Below, one piece after another: positions 33,161-45,697 of a stretch of 64,000 nt of DNA. How positions within the stretch are numbered: the first letter of the stretch is position 1; each line of letters opens with the position of its first letter. The notes under the pieces are model-generated. The model did not search any database. It was not told the origin of the DNA and saw nothing but the letters and a program-made list of their open reading frames with translations. This DNA is from Ancylostoma caninum (Eukaryota > Nematoda > Chromadorea > Rhabditida > Ancylostomatidae), in contig JBAJFG010000120.1 in NCBI GenBank assembly GCA_037903475.1, positions 1,160,695 through 1,224,694 of the forward strand, given 5' to 3'. A program made the position numbers and the translations under genes.

Positions 33161-34460
33161 CGGGGTGGCCGTTGAGTATGGATCGCTATTTTACAAAGTT
33201 CAAGTAGAAACAAGAATACAGATAACGGATATCCCAAGCAATCTAAGGTAGACGATGGTGTATATAAATAGCACATAAAATTTGGTCGTCATTCTTTATC
33301 TCCTTCTGAAGTCATGAAGCCAAGCACGAACCCAGCCGCAAAAGCTGCCTTCAGCGATGACGGACTACAGGCCGTCGAAATTGCGAGACGTCTCTGCATG
33401 TCCACGTCGACCGTCAGGAAGATCGTTCAGCAGTACAGTGAGAGAGGTAATGTTGTTCCTCTCAGAAACCAGGGAGGCCACGATCCGTCAATACCCCACG
33501 TTGCCGTAATATCATCAGGAAGAGGATCGCCCGGAACAACAACATCAGCCTCAACCGGGTTGCTTCCGATTTGCATATCTCCAGGTACACAGTGCAGAAG
33601 ATTGTGAAACGTGACTTGCGGCTCCGCTGTTATAAGCTCTCTCGAGGACGCTCTTATCAGCTCGGATGAAGAAGGAAGCTATTCGAAAAAGCTGAGAAGT
33701 TGTTGAAGGAGATTCAGGACGGCCGCCTCTCCAATGTCATATTCGCGGACGAAAAGATTTTCACCGTTGAAGCGACATGCAACCGTCTGAATCAGAGGCA
33801 GCTATTGTCATCGTTCGACAGCAAGTCAAAGAAGAAGAAGGTGCGTACGAGATCTCTGTTCTCGAAGTCTGTCATGGTCTGAGCTAGAGTAACCTCCGAA
33901 GGGACTACTCCGCTGGTATTCGTGGAGAAATCTGTCAAGATCGACGCAAATTTTCATCAGAAGGCTATTTTGCAGGATGTACTGCTTCTTTGGAGCAAAA
34001 GACACCTTGCCACACAATGGTTTGTGCTACAACAAGACTGGGCTCCCGCTCACGCCGCAAAATCTACACTTGCCTTCTTCGAAGCACACTTTCCTGGTTT
34101 TTGGAGCAAGGACATATGGCCATCGAACTCCCCTATCTCAAACCGATGGACTTCTCTGTTTGGGGTTTCTTAGAGGCAAAGGTGTCGCCAACACGCTACA
34201 AGAGTGTCAACTCCCTGAAGGCAGCAATTAAACGGGAATGAAGCAAGATCGACGTGAACTTCTTGCGGACAACCATCGCTTCACTTGAGAAGCGATTGAA
34301 GGCCTGTATCAAGGCGAAAGGAGACAAATTTGAGCAGTACCTTGGCTGATGGTAGCTGGTGCTTTGATGAAACGGATAATAAATATGATTGAAGGATATC
34401 TCACTTTTTTAGAGTTGGGGGTAAAAAAAATCGGGCGATCCATACTTATCAGCCACCCTG
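33161..34460 (+). mobile_element. Tc1/mariner-like element (younger copy)
   Basis: Left end CGGGGTGGCCGTTGAGTATG and right end (reverse) CAGGGTGGCTGATAAGTATG are inverted repeats sharing GTATGGATCGC further in, with TA on both sides (33159-33160, 34461-34462). Length is 1300 bp. It carries a broken transposase at 33314-34349. It lies just upstream of protease gene 2. The element at 2562-3799 is an older member of the same family. Confidence 0.9.
33314..34349 (+). pseudogene. Broken Tc1/mariner transposase
   Basis: Starts MKPSTNPAAKAAFSDDGLQA. A helix-turn-helix follows (VEIARRLCMSTSTVRKIVQQ). A frameshift near 33520 moves the next part (RIARNNNISLNRVASDLHIS) to another frame. Catalytic region: FADEKIFTVEA (first Asp), QQDWAPAHAAK (second Asp), then DIWPSNSP. 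At the third catalytic site the expected SPDLNP reads SPISNR because of small changes around 34130-34145, so the acidic residue is lost. The end (MDFSVWGFLEAKVSPTRYKS ... KGDKFEQYLG, stop 34347-34349) is in a third frame. Inactive, but each block is still clear. Confidence 0.85.
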
Positions 34461-37400
34461 TATTTTTATACCATCTAGTTTCTGGCATATCATCTCTTGG
34501 TCTTACATTAATTTCTTAAGTAGAATGTAATGAAAAGCAGTAAATTAGCGATACTACTATGTGAGGAGACGGGAAAGCCTGACTGTACGAGAACAAATAG
34601 CGACAAAGAAGCGACAAGGCTTCCCTCTTGAAATTTTCACTTAAGGAGAGAGAGAAAACTAGATGTTATCAAGGCAAGGACTGAAAAAAATCCTGAGAAA
34701 TGGTAGAGTTAGACAGTCTACCTCGAATTTGGTACTGGAATTCACTGGGTGTTAACATATGTCCTTGCGCTTTTCTCAGTTCCAGTTTCCTTCGAAACAT
34801 TGTTATGTTTCTGGTTCATATGTATATGGTTCCAAAGAGCTGATCATGCTCTACAAGAACATTGTAATCGATATTTTCTTAGTTCAACAGATTTTTTGAG
34901 TTTTGAGCTTACAAGCTTGAGTACGTAGTCATTAAGAAATGGAACAAGCGACACCCGCCTTCTTTGGTATTCGCTTGACGCTTGGAAGACCATCAAAACC
35001 GCCCGAACGACCCGTGCTGAGTAAGGAACAGGCATTTTGCCTGTAATCTCCGAACGTCAGCAATCTTCTAAGCTCAAAGAAGACATATTTGGTCTCAAAG
35101 ACACCATCCTCTTTGACCGAATAGATTTCTTTCACGAAGATACGGGAACTGCTTCAGAGGACTTATCAATACTGCCATCTATTGAATTAGGTAATTCTGC
35201 TATTTGGAAAGAATTCAGTTGCACGGGTGTAGTCATATTGCTTCATGTCTAACTACACCCTTGTTAACACTTTCAGATTAGCCTTCCAATAATTCCAGTG
35301 AAAATGTTCTCCTACATTTATATTTCACAGGGTGTGAACAGCATAGGATGCTTTCTGGTACCTATCGAGTACAAGAAAGAAAGTATATTCTTTCTAATAT
35401 TGGCGTATTTCTTGAGGAAATCAATCCCGAAAAACCAAACGGTGATCGATTGGTAGAGGAAGGAAAGCGTTTCGGAGCGTCTGGAGATTGAGCATGTCAC
35501 GGAGAACTGACAATGAGACGGAAAAATCACCACTGAACAAGAAAAAACGAAAGGACTTTTTCAACACCTAATATATAAATGCGGTTTTCAACTGCGGACT
35601 CAGTCCCTCGAATACATATCACTCATTGATCGGAGTTCATCTCATGCAGAAATGTTTATTGCCGCTAAAATCCTGCTCAAGTCTGTGAAACATGTTGGTT
35701 TTTATTCATGTGAAAGTAAAAGCGATATTTCAGAGATACCTATATGGGAAATAGAGAAAGGTGAGCACCATATAATGGGGATTTGTATGGCTCCGAGAAA
35801 TTGAACATACATGAATATTCTTTCGAATGAGGTGTCAAGGCATCTTATAAATACTGAATTACGAAAAACAGGTCCAAAGGACACTTTAGCCGACCGCTAA
35901 GCATTTATTGCCCTCCTAAGGAGATTACTATTACGTGATAGATCGTTATCACCAGGTAGGAAAAAAAAACTACATCAAAAAGAACCTCTTTCTTGTTTCA
36001 AGACCAAAGAAAAATTTCTTGCATTCGGGTGCGTTCCTGAAAAATCAATTAGGGAAGTTCATACGGAGTTGTGAAGCTTATGACGATGAGTTATTTTAAG
36101 GAGGTTACCTGGAAGAAGCGCTTCGCCTGTTGTCTATGTGATCTGCGGCAGTATTCTGCCGGCTAGAAGAAGTCGAGAGAGCTTACTTTATACTGACCGC
36201 TTACCCTTATTTAATAATTAATCGCCTTTTATCAATGTCCTTCATATCATTTCACCATACAGAGAGCTTAACGCGGTGCATGATACGCTGACGTATAGAG
36301 TGGTGCAGGTCATGGTCCACTCTCGTTTTTGTGTTTTCAGCAATCATCACAGATTGCATATAATTGGTTTTGTCACTCCCCAATGAGGACAAAAAAATTG
36401 CTCCAGCATGATGCAGCCTTGTTGTTAGCGTATTATGGCGATTTCTCCAAATGAAGAATTTTGAAGAGGTGCAGTTTTTTCCATTTATTTTTGAGTTCAT
36501 TTCCTGAATACTTTGATCTTTTACTCCCTTTTCGGACACTACCACTATACCATCACACAAACATGTTGTCGCACGGAAAAGGAGTTGCAGGAGCACTCCT
36601 CATCTCTAAGGTATGGATAATGCTGCGTGTACCTGAGGCAAAACTTGCTGAATGTTCCTTAACCCAAATTTTCACCAGTTTTGCTCACCACCGCCAAGGT
36701 TCTGGATAATTAAGAAATTAGGAAAAGTAATGTCGTTCATAAGTGATCGTGTGACCTCATGACCTCTTATCGGTGCCGCTGATCGATATACTGATCTTCC
36801 CATACGCAACTGCGAGGTGCACACAATGTGAGCCACACTCCATGATCTACTTGGTCATTATACTGTGTTGGGTTTCTAGTCCCCTGTAATGGAGTCCTGG
36901 CTTGGGTTTATGGAACTTTGGTCACGCAATCTAGCAGTGGTTGCCGTGATTAGCTGTCCTATGAACTATTGAACGTTTGCAGACGCATTTTTCAATAACC
37001 TGGTTCCGTCTGGTTACGAGGTTTGGTTATGAGTACTACCTCCAAACATGGCAGCCGCTGTGAGGTGGCCGAGTGAGTAACGAATCGGACGAAGTTCCTG
37101 CAGTAGTTGTTGCAGTGGTGCACGTATCTGATGTGTTTTAGTCATTAGAAGTACTCGAAACAAGTTTAAAAGCCTCAAATTCAAAAATGCAAAGAGAGTT
37201 GCGCCGACGGGATTCAAACCCTCGACCTCGTGCTTGATAGTCTGTTGCGCTATCAACTCAGCCATCTCTCCACCGATAGCATTCTAGGCCCATATTCTCA
37301 TAATCAGATGAAACGAACTTATTCAAAAATGGGTTATTATACATTCCATGGCCTCAGGAAAGGTAATCAAGGTAAGCACAGTTGTTTTGAGTGGTCGAAG

Positions 37401-39289
37401 TTTCATAAATGTCAGCTCTACATACATGGATAGCTCCTATGGCAGTGCAATATAGAAATATTTGGCGCAGCCTCCTCATTGCACCAGGACCATTGTGCAA
37501 AAATGATATGTATACATCAACATCATCTCAGACAACACTTCTGTAAGTGCATGTTTCGTTTCGATCCCCGGGGTTAGCCTCGTGCACTCCCCTTGTGAGA
37601 AGCTTTATAGAGTAACATCTTGTTACTGACTCGATCGTAAACATGTACCGTTTAACAGTGTTCGCGCCTTATCGGTAGTAGTGATTCCACCTTCCGGCCG
37701 GCTCAGCTTTTTGCTGACGTTGTGCAAGCTTCTCTCTCCGTTTCTTCCATTTTCGTCCATTGCAGTCAATATCTCTGAAAAGCTTTTTATACATCTTCTG
37801 CATCGCGACAAAAAGCAACAAAAGGGCAGCGAGCGAAATGCGATAAGATAAAGGCGCGTATACTGTTGCAACGGTCATTGATGCTAGCAAAAATGTACGG
37901 GGCGATGGATGTGGCATAGCTTATAAATGGCCAGACATGCCCAATAAGAATCAGAGGAAGATGAACAAAAAAAAACTTCGACTCCAAGGACACGTGTAGC
38001 ATTGTTTTCTGAGCAATTTCGGTGTTTGTTTATAAATATAGATCCTTTCCAGGAGCGTATATTGAAACGTTTTCCACCCTCTGTGAAGGTATGTGTGCGT
38101 AAAACGTTATTGCTAGGGCCTCCCTCCGCCTAAAAAAAGAGACTGTTAAATAATGGGTATTTTTGAGGCGCACTTTCTAAAATGAACAGCGAGGTTCAAA
38201 ACACAGGACTTCATTTGATACAATAAGTAGAAACTGCAAAACTCGAACACCCCTCTCGTCTCACTCGAGTAATATCATTGCCCTACGCCGTGGGGCAATG
38301 AACATCTTAGGCGATAAAGCGATATAGTCCCATATTCATTACTCTACATCATATCTCATATATTGCTTACTTCATTTGAAAAAATTTTGTAAACAAAATA
38401 AGTCAAGGGCTTCATAGTTTTAGTACACAACTAACACTTCCAACGCCAGAAAAGCAGCGCTTTCAATGTTCTTCTTGTGAAGCAGTATTCGACATATCAC
38501 TACAATGGGCCATCCTCACCACAGGATGGAAGGAAAATGCAAGATACCTCTAGCTTTTTGTGAATTAAACTGAGTGGGGAGCTATCTCCACGATTTCAAT
38601 GTAGAAGTGCTGCTTCCCCTACTCCGGAGTCCGGAGAGTAAGGGAATGAAACACTGTGTGCGAAAGGGGGGGGGGGGGAGGGGAGGGAGGGCTACGGTGT
38701 GCGTGATCTGCATCACTAAGAACTGTCAGTGTTCCTGCACTCCCTGCAGGGAAGGAAGTGGGAGGCATGTTCATGATGATTCTGGTGATACAAAGTCACA
38801 TGATCCCTCAGGGACTTTTCTTCATTGAGTTAATTGAAATGTTTGCTAGTGGGTTCATCAATGACAGTAGTCGCAATGCTTGGATTGTGGGGTGAATACC
38901 TCCCTTCCCCAAGAGGACACGTCGGGTCAGCTGTTCTCCGATGCAGTAGCTTTTTTTGATGTAGTTCGGTTTTATATTAATGAGCGGGAACAATTTTTTT
39001 GGAAGAGGTCCATAATAAACTGCCATTTCCACTTCCGGATAATTTCAGGAATTTCTGTAATCAATTGCTCATTTGTGATTGTTCATTCAAGCCTACGCTT
39101 TCAGAGGTCGCTATCGAAAAGTGTCTTTGCTGTACCTTAAATCTTTGTGCTTCCTTCATGAATAAGTTTAGGTCATCCCTATTCAAGAGGTCTCGAGAAG
39201 AGCCTTATTTGATACAAAGAAACACAATACTTTATTGAGATAGATTGTTTAAAAACGTCAAATAAAAACTAGTAAATGGAAAAGTAAGG
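34461..39289. other. Spacer between the younger transposon and protease gene 3
   Basis: No convincing gene. It holds a tRNA-like sequence (37194-37270), a G-run at about 38668-38690, and short frames. A block near 34745-34800 (TCCTTGCGCTTTTCTCAGTT) resembles 53560-53585 next to the satellite in protease gene 4, so a dispersed repeat lies here. Confidence 0.4.
37194..37270 (-). repeat. tRNA-derived sequence (tRNA pseudogene or SINE head)
   Basis: On the minus strand the 5' GAGAGAT can pair with the 3' AACTCTC as an acceptor stem. An A-box-like TGGCTGAGTTGATAGCGC and a B-box-like GGTTTGAATCC are correctly spaced. The anticodon stem does not pair, so it is not a working tRNA. It may be the promoter head of a SINE whose tail continues toward lower coordinates. 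Confidence 0.5.
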
Positions 39290-42200
39290 CTAATTCTGCA
39301 GCGAATGAGCGAATCCTATCTGTTTTTTACCCATATCATAAATATTACAGAACTGTCTTATGAACGGTGCACCAAAGATCCATGTTGCTCCGAGAAAGTG
39401 GTACCCATATAGTGCCAAGATACATGTATCTGCATCAACATGAATGATGAGGTTCTTTGATTCAATTTTGTACAGGCGCCCGCCAATTGTGAGCGTGATA
39501 GATGCATTGGCCCTGCAGTCGATGTAGTAGAGGTCATGTTCCTTGTTGTACTGCAAATGAAACTTTTCAAAAACATAAAATAAAACGATAAAATTGCATG
39601 TGTGTGTGGTCAAGTCTGAATCTGAATCTGCAGAGTTTGAACTCGAACGACAATTAGTAAGGAAGAGGAATAGTTTACGTTGACGAAAGAGGAACAGTTT
39701 ATTCTTTTAAGAGTGATTAATGTCCTTACCGTTGCGGTCAGGTTCGAAGCAATTTCCTCCACATAATATGCAGGAGCACCAAAGAATGACGAGCCGGTAT
39801 CAGAGATGGCAGTTGTCTTGTAGTCACAGACAAAACCGCCAGCAGTGACGTTGGTCACCTCAAGTAGGAACATGATTCAAGAAAGACTACAATAAAAGAT
39901 TGAAGAACCACTGATCTTGAGTTGATTCAATGTCTATATGTGCATGTAACTCAAGTTTGAAAGTTCAAGAATGAATTAAGGATTTTTGCAGTCTTCACAG
40001 CTTCGGATACTTCTCGGTCGCGTTGTGTAGAATGAAAGGTGCGAGATGTTTTGACAGTATGTTCTAGTCTTATTACTAGTCTACATTATCAAAGGAAAAT
40101 CCTAATTACATTCACAATGCCGGCCAAAAGCCTTTTGGGTTTTCCTATTATACAGTTCTATTCTATTATACGAAAGTTCTATCATGCATCGTGGAGCTAT
40201 GGAAATCAAAATTTCGCGAAATTGTGGACTCTAACATGTGAAGAAGTTGTGATTAATGGAACGATGCCATTTCTTCGGTTAGAAAACCGAAGTAAAGTTC
40301 TTAAAATAGAAGAGGAGAAAAAAAGGCCTAGTGATCCTTTGAGCTCACCTACTATTAAAGCTGGTCACGGTGCACATACATACATGGTAGTCAACACCAA
40401 CGGAAAAGGATCAATGGCTTTTTTCCCGCTATTACCTCGAACACCCAGAAATTTGCGCCTTTTAGTGGCTGATAGGAAATCAGATCTCCACAGTGCACCG
40501 TATCCAAGCCTCCATATGTGACCGATCCACCAAATACATTCTCTGCTCCTTAAATAGGTTGTCTTACTCGTCTAATTCTGCCTAAAATATTTCCCCATTA
40601 TTTCCCTTTTGTTTACAAGTCAATAATGATTGTATTGAAGGTAGTAGATGTCAAGATTGGCAAAGAAAGACTTACTCCATCCAACACGTTCCATATAAAC
40701 TGTGAATACAGGTTCAACCAATCCAAGTTTCCATGCTCGTTCAAAGGGTGAAACGACGTCGTTGAAGGAGAGAAAAGGGAAAGCCATCCCAACAATACCG
40801 TCCACTGGACGCTTAATAAGCTCTGTCTCCGTTTGAATTTGGTATAAGTGATTTGAAAAAGATTGCAATCAAGATCTGTAGGTGAAGCAGGAGCGCTGCT
40901 GCTTATTTATGCAGCAGAAGAGTACCTCAAACAGCGCGGTACGTCGAATACAAAGCCTAGCGGGCCCTCCCTTTCCAAACTGCTACTAAATGGAAGAAAT
41001 CTTGAGCGGCGACTGAAGGGAGGGTGTCAGCAAGTGGGAGGAGGTACTGACAAGGAAAGGAAACTTGGCCAGTATGGCCGTTTATAGCGTCTTGTATAGC
41101 GTCTTATGCAGCTTGCGACGCTGATCGCTGATCCGTTTTGCAACTTTCCTAAATAGCTGTCTAGTCTTTTCACAGTCCGACCATTTTTCGTTATTCCTCG
41201 GCAGAGTTCAATCCGAAAAATGCCTCCATGAGGAATGAGAGACTCAGCTATCGGCCACTAACCCACCTTGTACACTAAGTGCAGTGTTTGAACATTAGCA
41301 CCAAAATGGGCATAACTCATCACAGGGAGCAATTTAGGAAATTCCAAAAAAGGATCTGAGATCAGCGTCGCAAGATGCATACGACAGTATACAAGACGCT
41401 ATAAATGGCCATAATGACCAAGTGTCCTTCCCTTGTAAGTTGTAACATAAGTTTCCACTGTTTCTGCATAGGAATCTGTAATGTATGATTACCGATTAGG
41501 TTGATTAGGTTTCGCATGTATCTATATGCTGTTTCGAAGCGCATGACCTCGCGAACACTCAGCAATGTGAAACTCTTTTCCTCGTCTAATTTTGAAAATT
41601 TAATTAATTCCGGAGTGAATTTTTTGAAAACGCGAATGTGGTGACTGCAGTTACACGAATAATTATTGAACCATAACGTTGCGTGAGGCCAACCAAAAAA
41701 ATGTAGTAATTTCGAGGCAGTTCTCATCCTCTCTGGTACTTCTCCTCTCCGCTTTATCGCCGAGCGATCTCGAGCATGAGCACTGAACTTGGTGACCCAA
41801 AATTCTGATTTCGCCGTTTTTCTCTCTGAAGCTGGAGCGAATTGAAGTGGGATTTCCACGAGTATGTCTAGGAACGACAACTATTTGCCGGCAATAATTG
41901 GTAGAATATTATAGCAAGATTTGAGCGCTCTCTGGAAATCACACCATTCTGCACAACAGCAGACGATCGAACTCTCCGAAAACTAAGAGAGCTCATGGGG
42001 AAGGCTTCAACTTTATGTAGCACAAATGTTACTCTAACACAAGAGCGCGTGCTATACGAAGACCGACACGCCAAAGCGAGTGACCCGCAGCACTACGCGA
42101 CTCTGTTCTTTGCCTCGTAGTCCATAGGATTCTAAAGCAGCGGAGTCGAGGTCCTAGTGTAAAAATAGCAAAAGAGTGGCGACTGCTGTGGTGCATGTTT

Positions 42201-43461
42201 CGACTGATATCTCTCCAGGTTTGATTTTTTATAAAACATTTTTGTTGAAAATTCCAAAACAGCGGGAACTTATGTTAGTACACTATTGTGGATTTTTTCT
42301 AACCTAATAATCCTTTCCTGGAGTCTCTTCTTAAAAGAAGGAGCAACATTATTTTTCAGTTCTTGTTTTCATGTACCATCTTCCCTGCAGAATCTGAACT
42401 CTCACACTGGCGAAACGCTTGTCGATTGTGTCCGCAAAACCAATCTTTGTGGCAGGCACTACGAGTTGTTCAGTACCGGAGCCACCAAATCTCAAGGTGT
42501 CGTTTCCATAGAAGCCGTATGCTGCTGCTCCGTAAGGACGATACTGCAAATAACGTAACAACAGACAGCTAATAACTAGAGGGTTTAAAATTGTTGAGTT
42601 GAGATAGTTAATGGCTGTGAATGCTGCATGTGCGAATCGTCTCAGCAAAACATTCTACTTACTGTCATCCACCATCTTCCATCCATGGGAACGTAACTGG
42701 AAGACTTTGCCGATTGAAAATAACGTTTTCCTTGACAGGGATTTCTTCCCATTGGCCTTTTCTTCTCGCAACACGATTGATCAGTACAGAACACTTCGCA
42801 TATTACTTAAAGGAAGGAACTACGACAAAAAAGTGCAAGTAACAAGTGTAACACTGTAGTAGTCATCTTAATGTGAGATGGAAAAGAATTGTGGTCATTT
42901 CTAGAAATAATTGCAACATACATCCTTCGTCACAAATTGAATCCTCACAAATTGTTGGCTTGTTCGCAGAGCAAGTGTAGTCAATTACCCAGGTGTCTGC
43001 AGTCCCAGTGTCTAGTACTACCTGGATAAGAAAGTAATACGAGCTGATCCGCTGTCATATCCAGAAAGTACTTTCAGTATCACTCACGGTAAAATTCTGC
43101 TCTGGATTACCGATAGTGATGTTGGCGACGTATTCCATATCGTGATATCCATTAATCTTGAGAGGGAACAGATGTAAAACTGAGATGTTTATTTCTTTTC
43201 TCATATGCTCCCCCTATCGAAAACTCTTTGTTTCGGTCCAAATGTTCATGCACAAATGCTCACGTCGTGAATAAATTCACTCCTTTCGCCGGGAGCTCCC
43301 AATAATTTGTTGTGCTTCGCTCTCATCTCTTCGACGTGTGCTGTCCACGTTCCTGCTCTCAGCATCCTCATCATTTCCGACTGGATTTTGATAAGGGGTA
43401 ATTGGTAAGTTTTCGGGACAGCATAACTCGCCTCAGCAAGGAGGGCAAGCACGAGAAGCAT
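39290..43461 (-). CDS. Secreted pepsin-like aspartic protease, gene 3
   Basis: Exons (minus strand): 43461-43264, 43213-43088, 43021-42922, 42805-42663, 42543-42406, 40811-40676, 40548-40436, 39858-39730, 39550-39290. Sum 1344 nt, 447 aa; all phases match without a microexon. Signal peptide MLLVLALLAEASYA; propeptide TYQLPLIKIQSEMMRMLRAG; motifs VVLDTGTADTWV and AISDTGSSFFG (the canonical DTG, where genes 1 and 2 have DTS). Cys-rich exon 4 has ICEVFCTDQSCCEKKRPMGR; flap YRPYGAAAYGFYGNDT; C-terminal FIRQFCNIYDMGKKQIGFA. More diverged than genes 1 and 2 are from each other. The 1.6-kb fifth intron carries a long inverted repeat. Predicted secreted; substrate unknown. Confidence 0.9.
41040..41440. 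repeat. Imperfect foldback repeat in intron 5 of protease gene 3
   Basis: The left arm (about 41040-41135: ACTTGGCCAGTATGGCCG, TTATAGCGTCTTGTATA, TTGCGACGCTGATC) is the inverse of the right arm (about 41355-41440: GATCAGCGTCGCAA, TATACAAGACGCTATAA, GGCCATAATGACCAAGT). The right part resembles about 14000-14135, so this is a dispersed family. A 172-codon minus-strand frame (41880-41362) runs into the right arm and is not supported as a gene. Confidence 0.7.
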
Positions 43462-44289
43462 AGTCTACAAACAGCTCTTTTGAATAATATTTCAATCGCT
43501 ATAAATGTGTAATATAATCACAGTGATAATCGTTCCGCGAACAAACACATACATAGCACAATGCAGAGGATATACGTACATACTTTAGGGAAAATTTCTC
43601 GCTGGTGAAATTTTTAGAAGTGATGACAGACAGTATAACTTCTAATACTACATATAAGGTGAGGTGAAGAGAGCAATCATGGGAGACATTTTCTAGAACT
43701 TACTAGAAGGCATTGAACTGCCAGATAAGAATCGTATGCACAGGAGGGAGTTGCTTGACTTTTCTTCATCCTTTTTACGAATTTGGATTAAGTTCAGTTC
43801 ATTGTCTGAGAGAGTTCATTGCCTTCAGAAAATGAGTGTTCTCTTTCATAAATGTTATGTACGTATGTGCAGCAAAATTAGTTAGATCTGCAATATCTCA
43901 TCGAATTGCCTGTGATTTATTAGATCGAATGAAAACATGATGCCACTGCTGCTACTCATTACTGGCTCTCCATATTTTCCTTAGAAATGAGTAGTTTTTT
44001 AAAGAGAAATTTTGGAGTTGGTGTAAAATTTCCATTCAAATAGTACCGATTCCTCCTCCACCGTACTGAAGCGTCCATGTATCGCAAAACGGGGCGGAGG
44101 TTCAGATCAATTTTTTCAATCTCTACAAATGCTTATATGCATGCAGATCAGGAGAGGATTCAAATGACTAAGTTAACTGGACGAAAGAATCTAAAATACA
44201 TGCATCCCATGATTCGGAGTTTCATTTGCACAGCTCTCCTAAATAATTTAAAAATTCTGGTAGGTTTCATAATAAGGTGTAGTTGTTGG
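43462..44289. other. Spacer upstream of protease gene 3; no gene recognised
   Basis: A/T-rich, presumably containing the promoter of protease gene 3. The splice-acceptor-like TTTGTAG at the start of this stretch (minus strand) lies two bases before the gene 3 ATG. Confidence 0.4.
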
Positions 44290-44470
44290 CTTTAATTTAA
44301 TGAAGTTGTCTTCAAAGGAGAGGAACTGTAAGCATTTTTCAATAAGAATAATAGCTGAAGCCGGTAGTTTCCAGAAAAGAAGAAGAACATATAGTCTAAG
44401 ATAACAAAGAGCGTAACGTAGCGTTGACAGACGTGAAATTGAAAAAAAAACTCTGATAGAAGGTTACTAG
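44290..44470. repeat. Repeat block shared with 52270-52450
   Basis: Shared runs include CATATAGTCTAAG, GCGTAACGTAGCGTTGA (copy 2: GCGTAGCGTAACGTTGA), GAGACGTGA-type and TAGTTTC blocks in the same order. Each block precedes a copy of the same reverse transcriptase fragment, so it probably belongs to that element. Confidence 0.65.
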
Positions 44471-45028
44471 ACTTTACGGTCTTTATCAGAATATGAAAAT
44501 TTCGTTTTGGATAGCTCGTTAACCTCTCTCCTTCTGCGAAAGGATAACATGTATATAAATAATGTCTGCTGGAGATAGTAAAATCAGCTCATCCAAAGCA
44601 TTCGGGCAAGAGACCCTGGATGCATCGTTGAGATTACCCAGGGTAAACATGCTGGAGCCGGGGTTAGCAATGAAAAAGTGTGGTGTCGACACGTTTGCCC
44701 TTGATAATCTCAGCAATTCATGCTGCCCCTGCACTATAAAAAAGATGTCTCTTGCATGTGAGCGGTAGTGTCTGAAAACTCTGACTTTTCTCCCGCACAC
44801 TCCGGCAGAAAACCGCAATTTGTTGCAAAGGTGAAAAACAAAAGAGAGCAAAAAAAGCGCGCTCAACACGGGAACGTGCATGTTCTTGCTGTACTAATGC
44901 CGGCCGATACTGGCGGTCCCGGTCCCGTCGGTTCCGTGGAGGCATCTTAGCAACCGTTCCGCGGCTCCGGGCAAGCGCATCCCATACCTCTCGCCTGGTC
45001 CGCCTATTCTGGCACTGAGCCACAAATT

Positions 45029-45697
45029 GTTAACATCATTTTCAAACAATACGTAGGAGTTCCTCAAGGAGGTAATGCTAGCTCAGTCCTGGCTAACCTA
45101 ACTTTGGCTTACCTCGAACCTAATTATATCAACTCTTCTAATCAAACCGAAAATAGCAACCTGTTATTTCAACCTTATCGATATATGGATGATATACTAG
45201 TCATAATATACATAATCGTACAGGTCAGGATATAACTGATATGCAATAATATTTATGGAGGTATACTTGAACTAGACAGAACCAATAGTAACCATTATGA
45301 ATGTAATTTCTTAGATCTCAACATTAAGGTTATTAATGATCGCATTGTCACTTAACAGTATAATAAGACGGACGACTTCAACTTTAAAGCTAATCGTTTC
45401 ACACCAGGAAATTCTCTCATTAGCAATAACCTTAAAATAGCTATTATCTATACAGAAGCTATTAGAATTTATCGCACATGTACACTATATGAAGATTTCC
45501 AGGATAGATTAATTACACTTATTAAGCACCTATTGCATCGACATTATAACGAAGAAATTATCACTATCGCATTACTAAAATGTTTGACCTATAGTAAATG
45601 CATCACATCTAAATATGTACATTTGCAAAAGTTCAAGAAACTCAAAAAATTCATTAATTACATCTTTAATCTTCTGGCTCAAGGTTGTTTCCACTAA
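45029..45697 (+). pseudogene. Decayed reverse transcriptase, copy A
   Basis: First frame: QYVGVPQGGNASSVLANLTL (RT motif with PQG), then FQPYRYMDDILVII (catalytic YMDD). A frameshift follows. The next frame (from about 45255) reads CNFLDLNIKVINDRIVT, a TAA, then QYNKTDDFNFKANRFTPGNS and IAIIYTEAIRIYRTCT, ending TAA at 45697. The layout after YMDD (FLDL, then Y-N-K-T-D, then a conserved R) resembles the palm/thumb order of Penelope-like RTs, but PQGG and the sequence overall are not typical, so the lineage is open. A hairpin ACCACTCC...GGAGTGGT at 45875-45910 may mark an end. A/T-rich. Confidence 0.7.

Noticed and set aside
41362..41880. 172-codon minus-strand frame in intron 5 of protease gene 3
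   Set aside because: Its end lies in a foldback arm and no motif or exon structure supports it. Kept only as a remark.
45029..45250. Group II intron type reverse transcriptase, from the PQG and YMDD motifs
   Set aside because: The sequence after YMDD lacks the maturase layout and matches instead the FLDL...YNKTD order seen in both copies.
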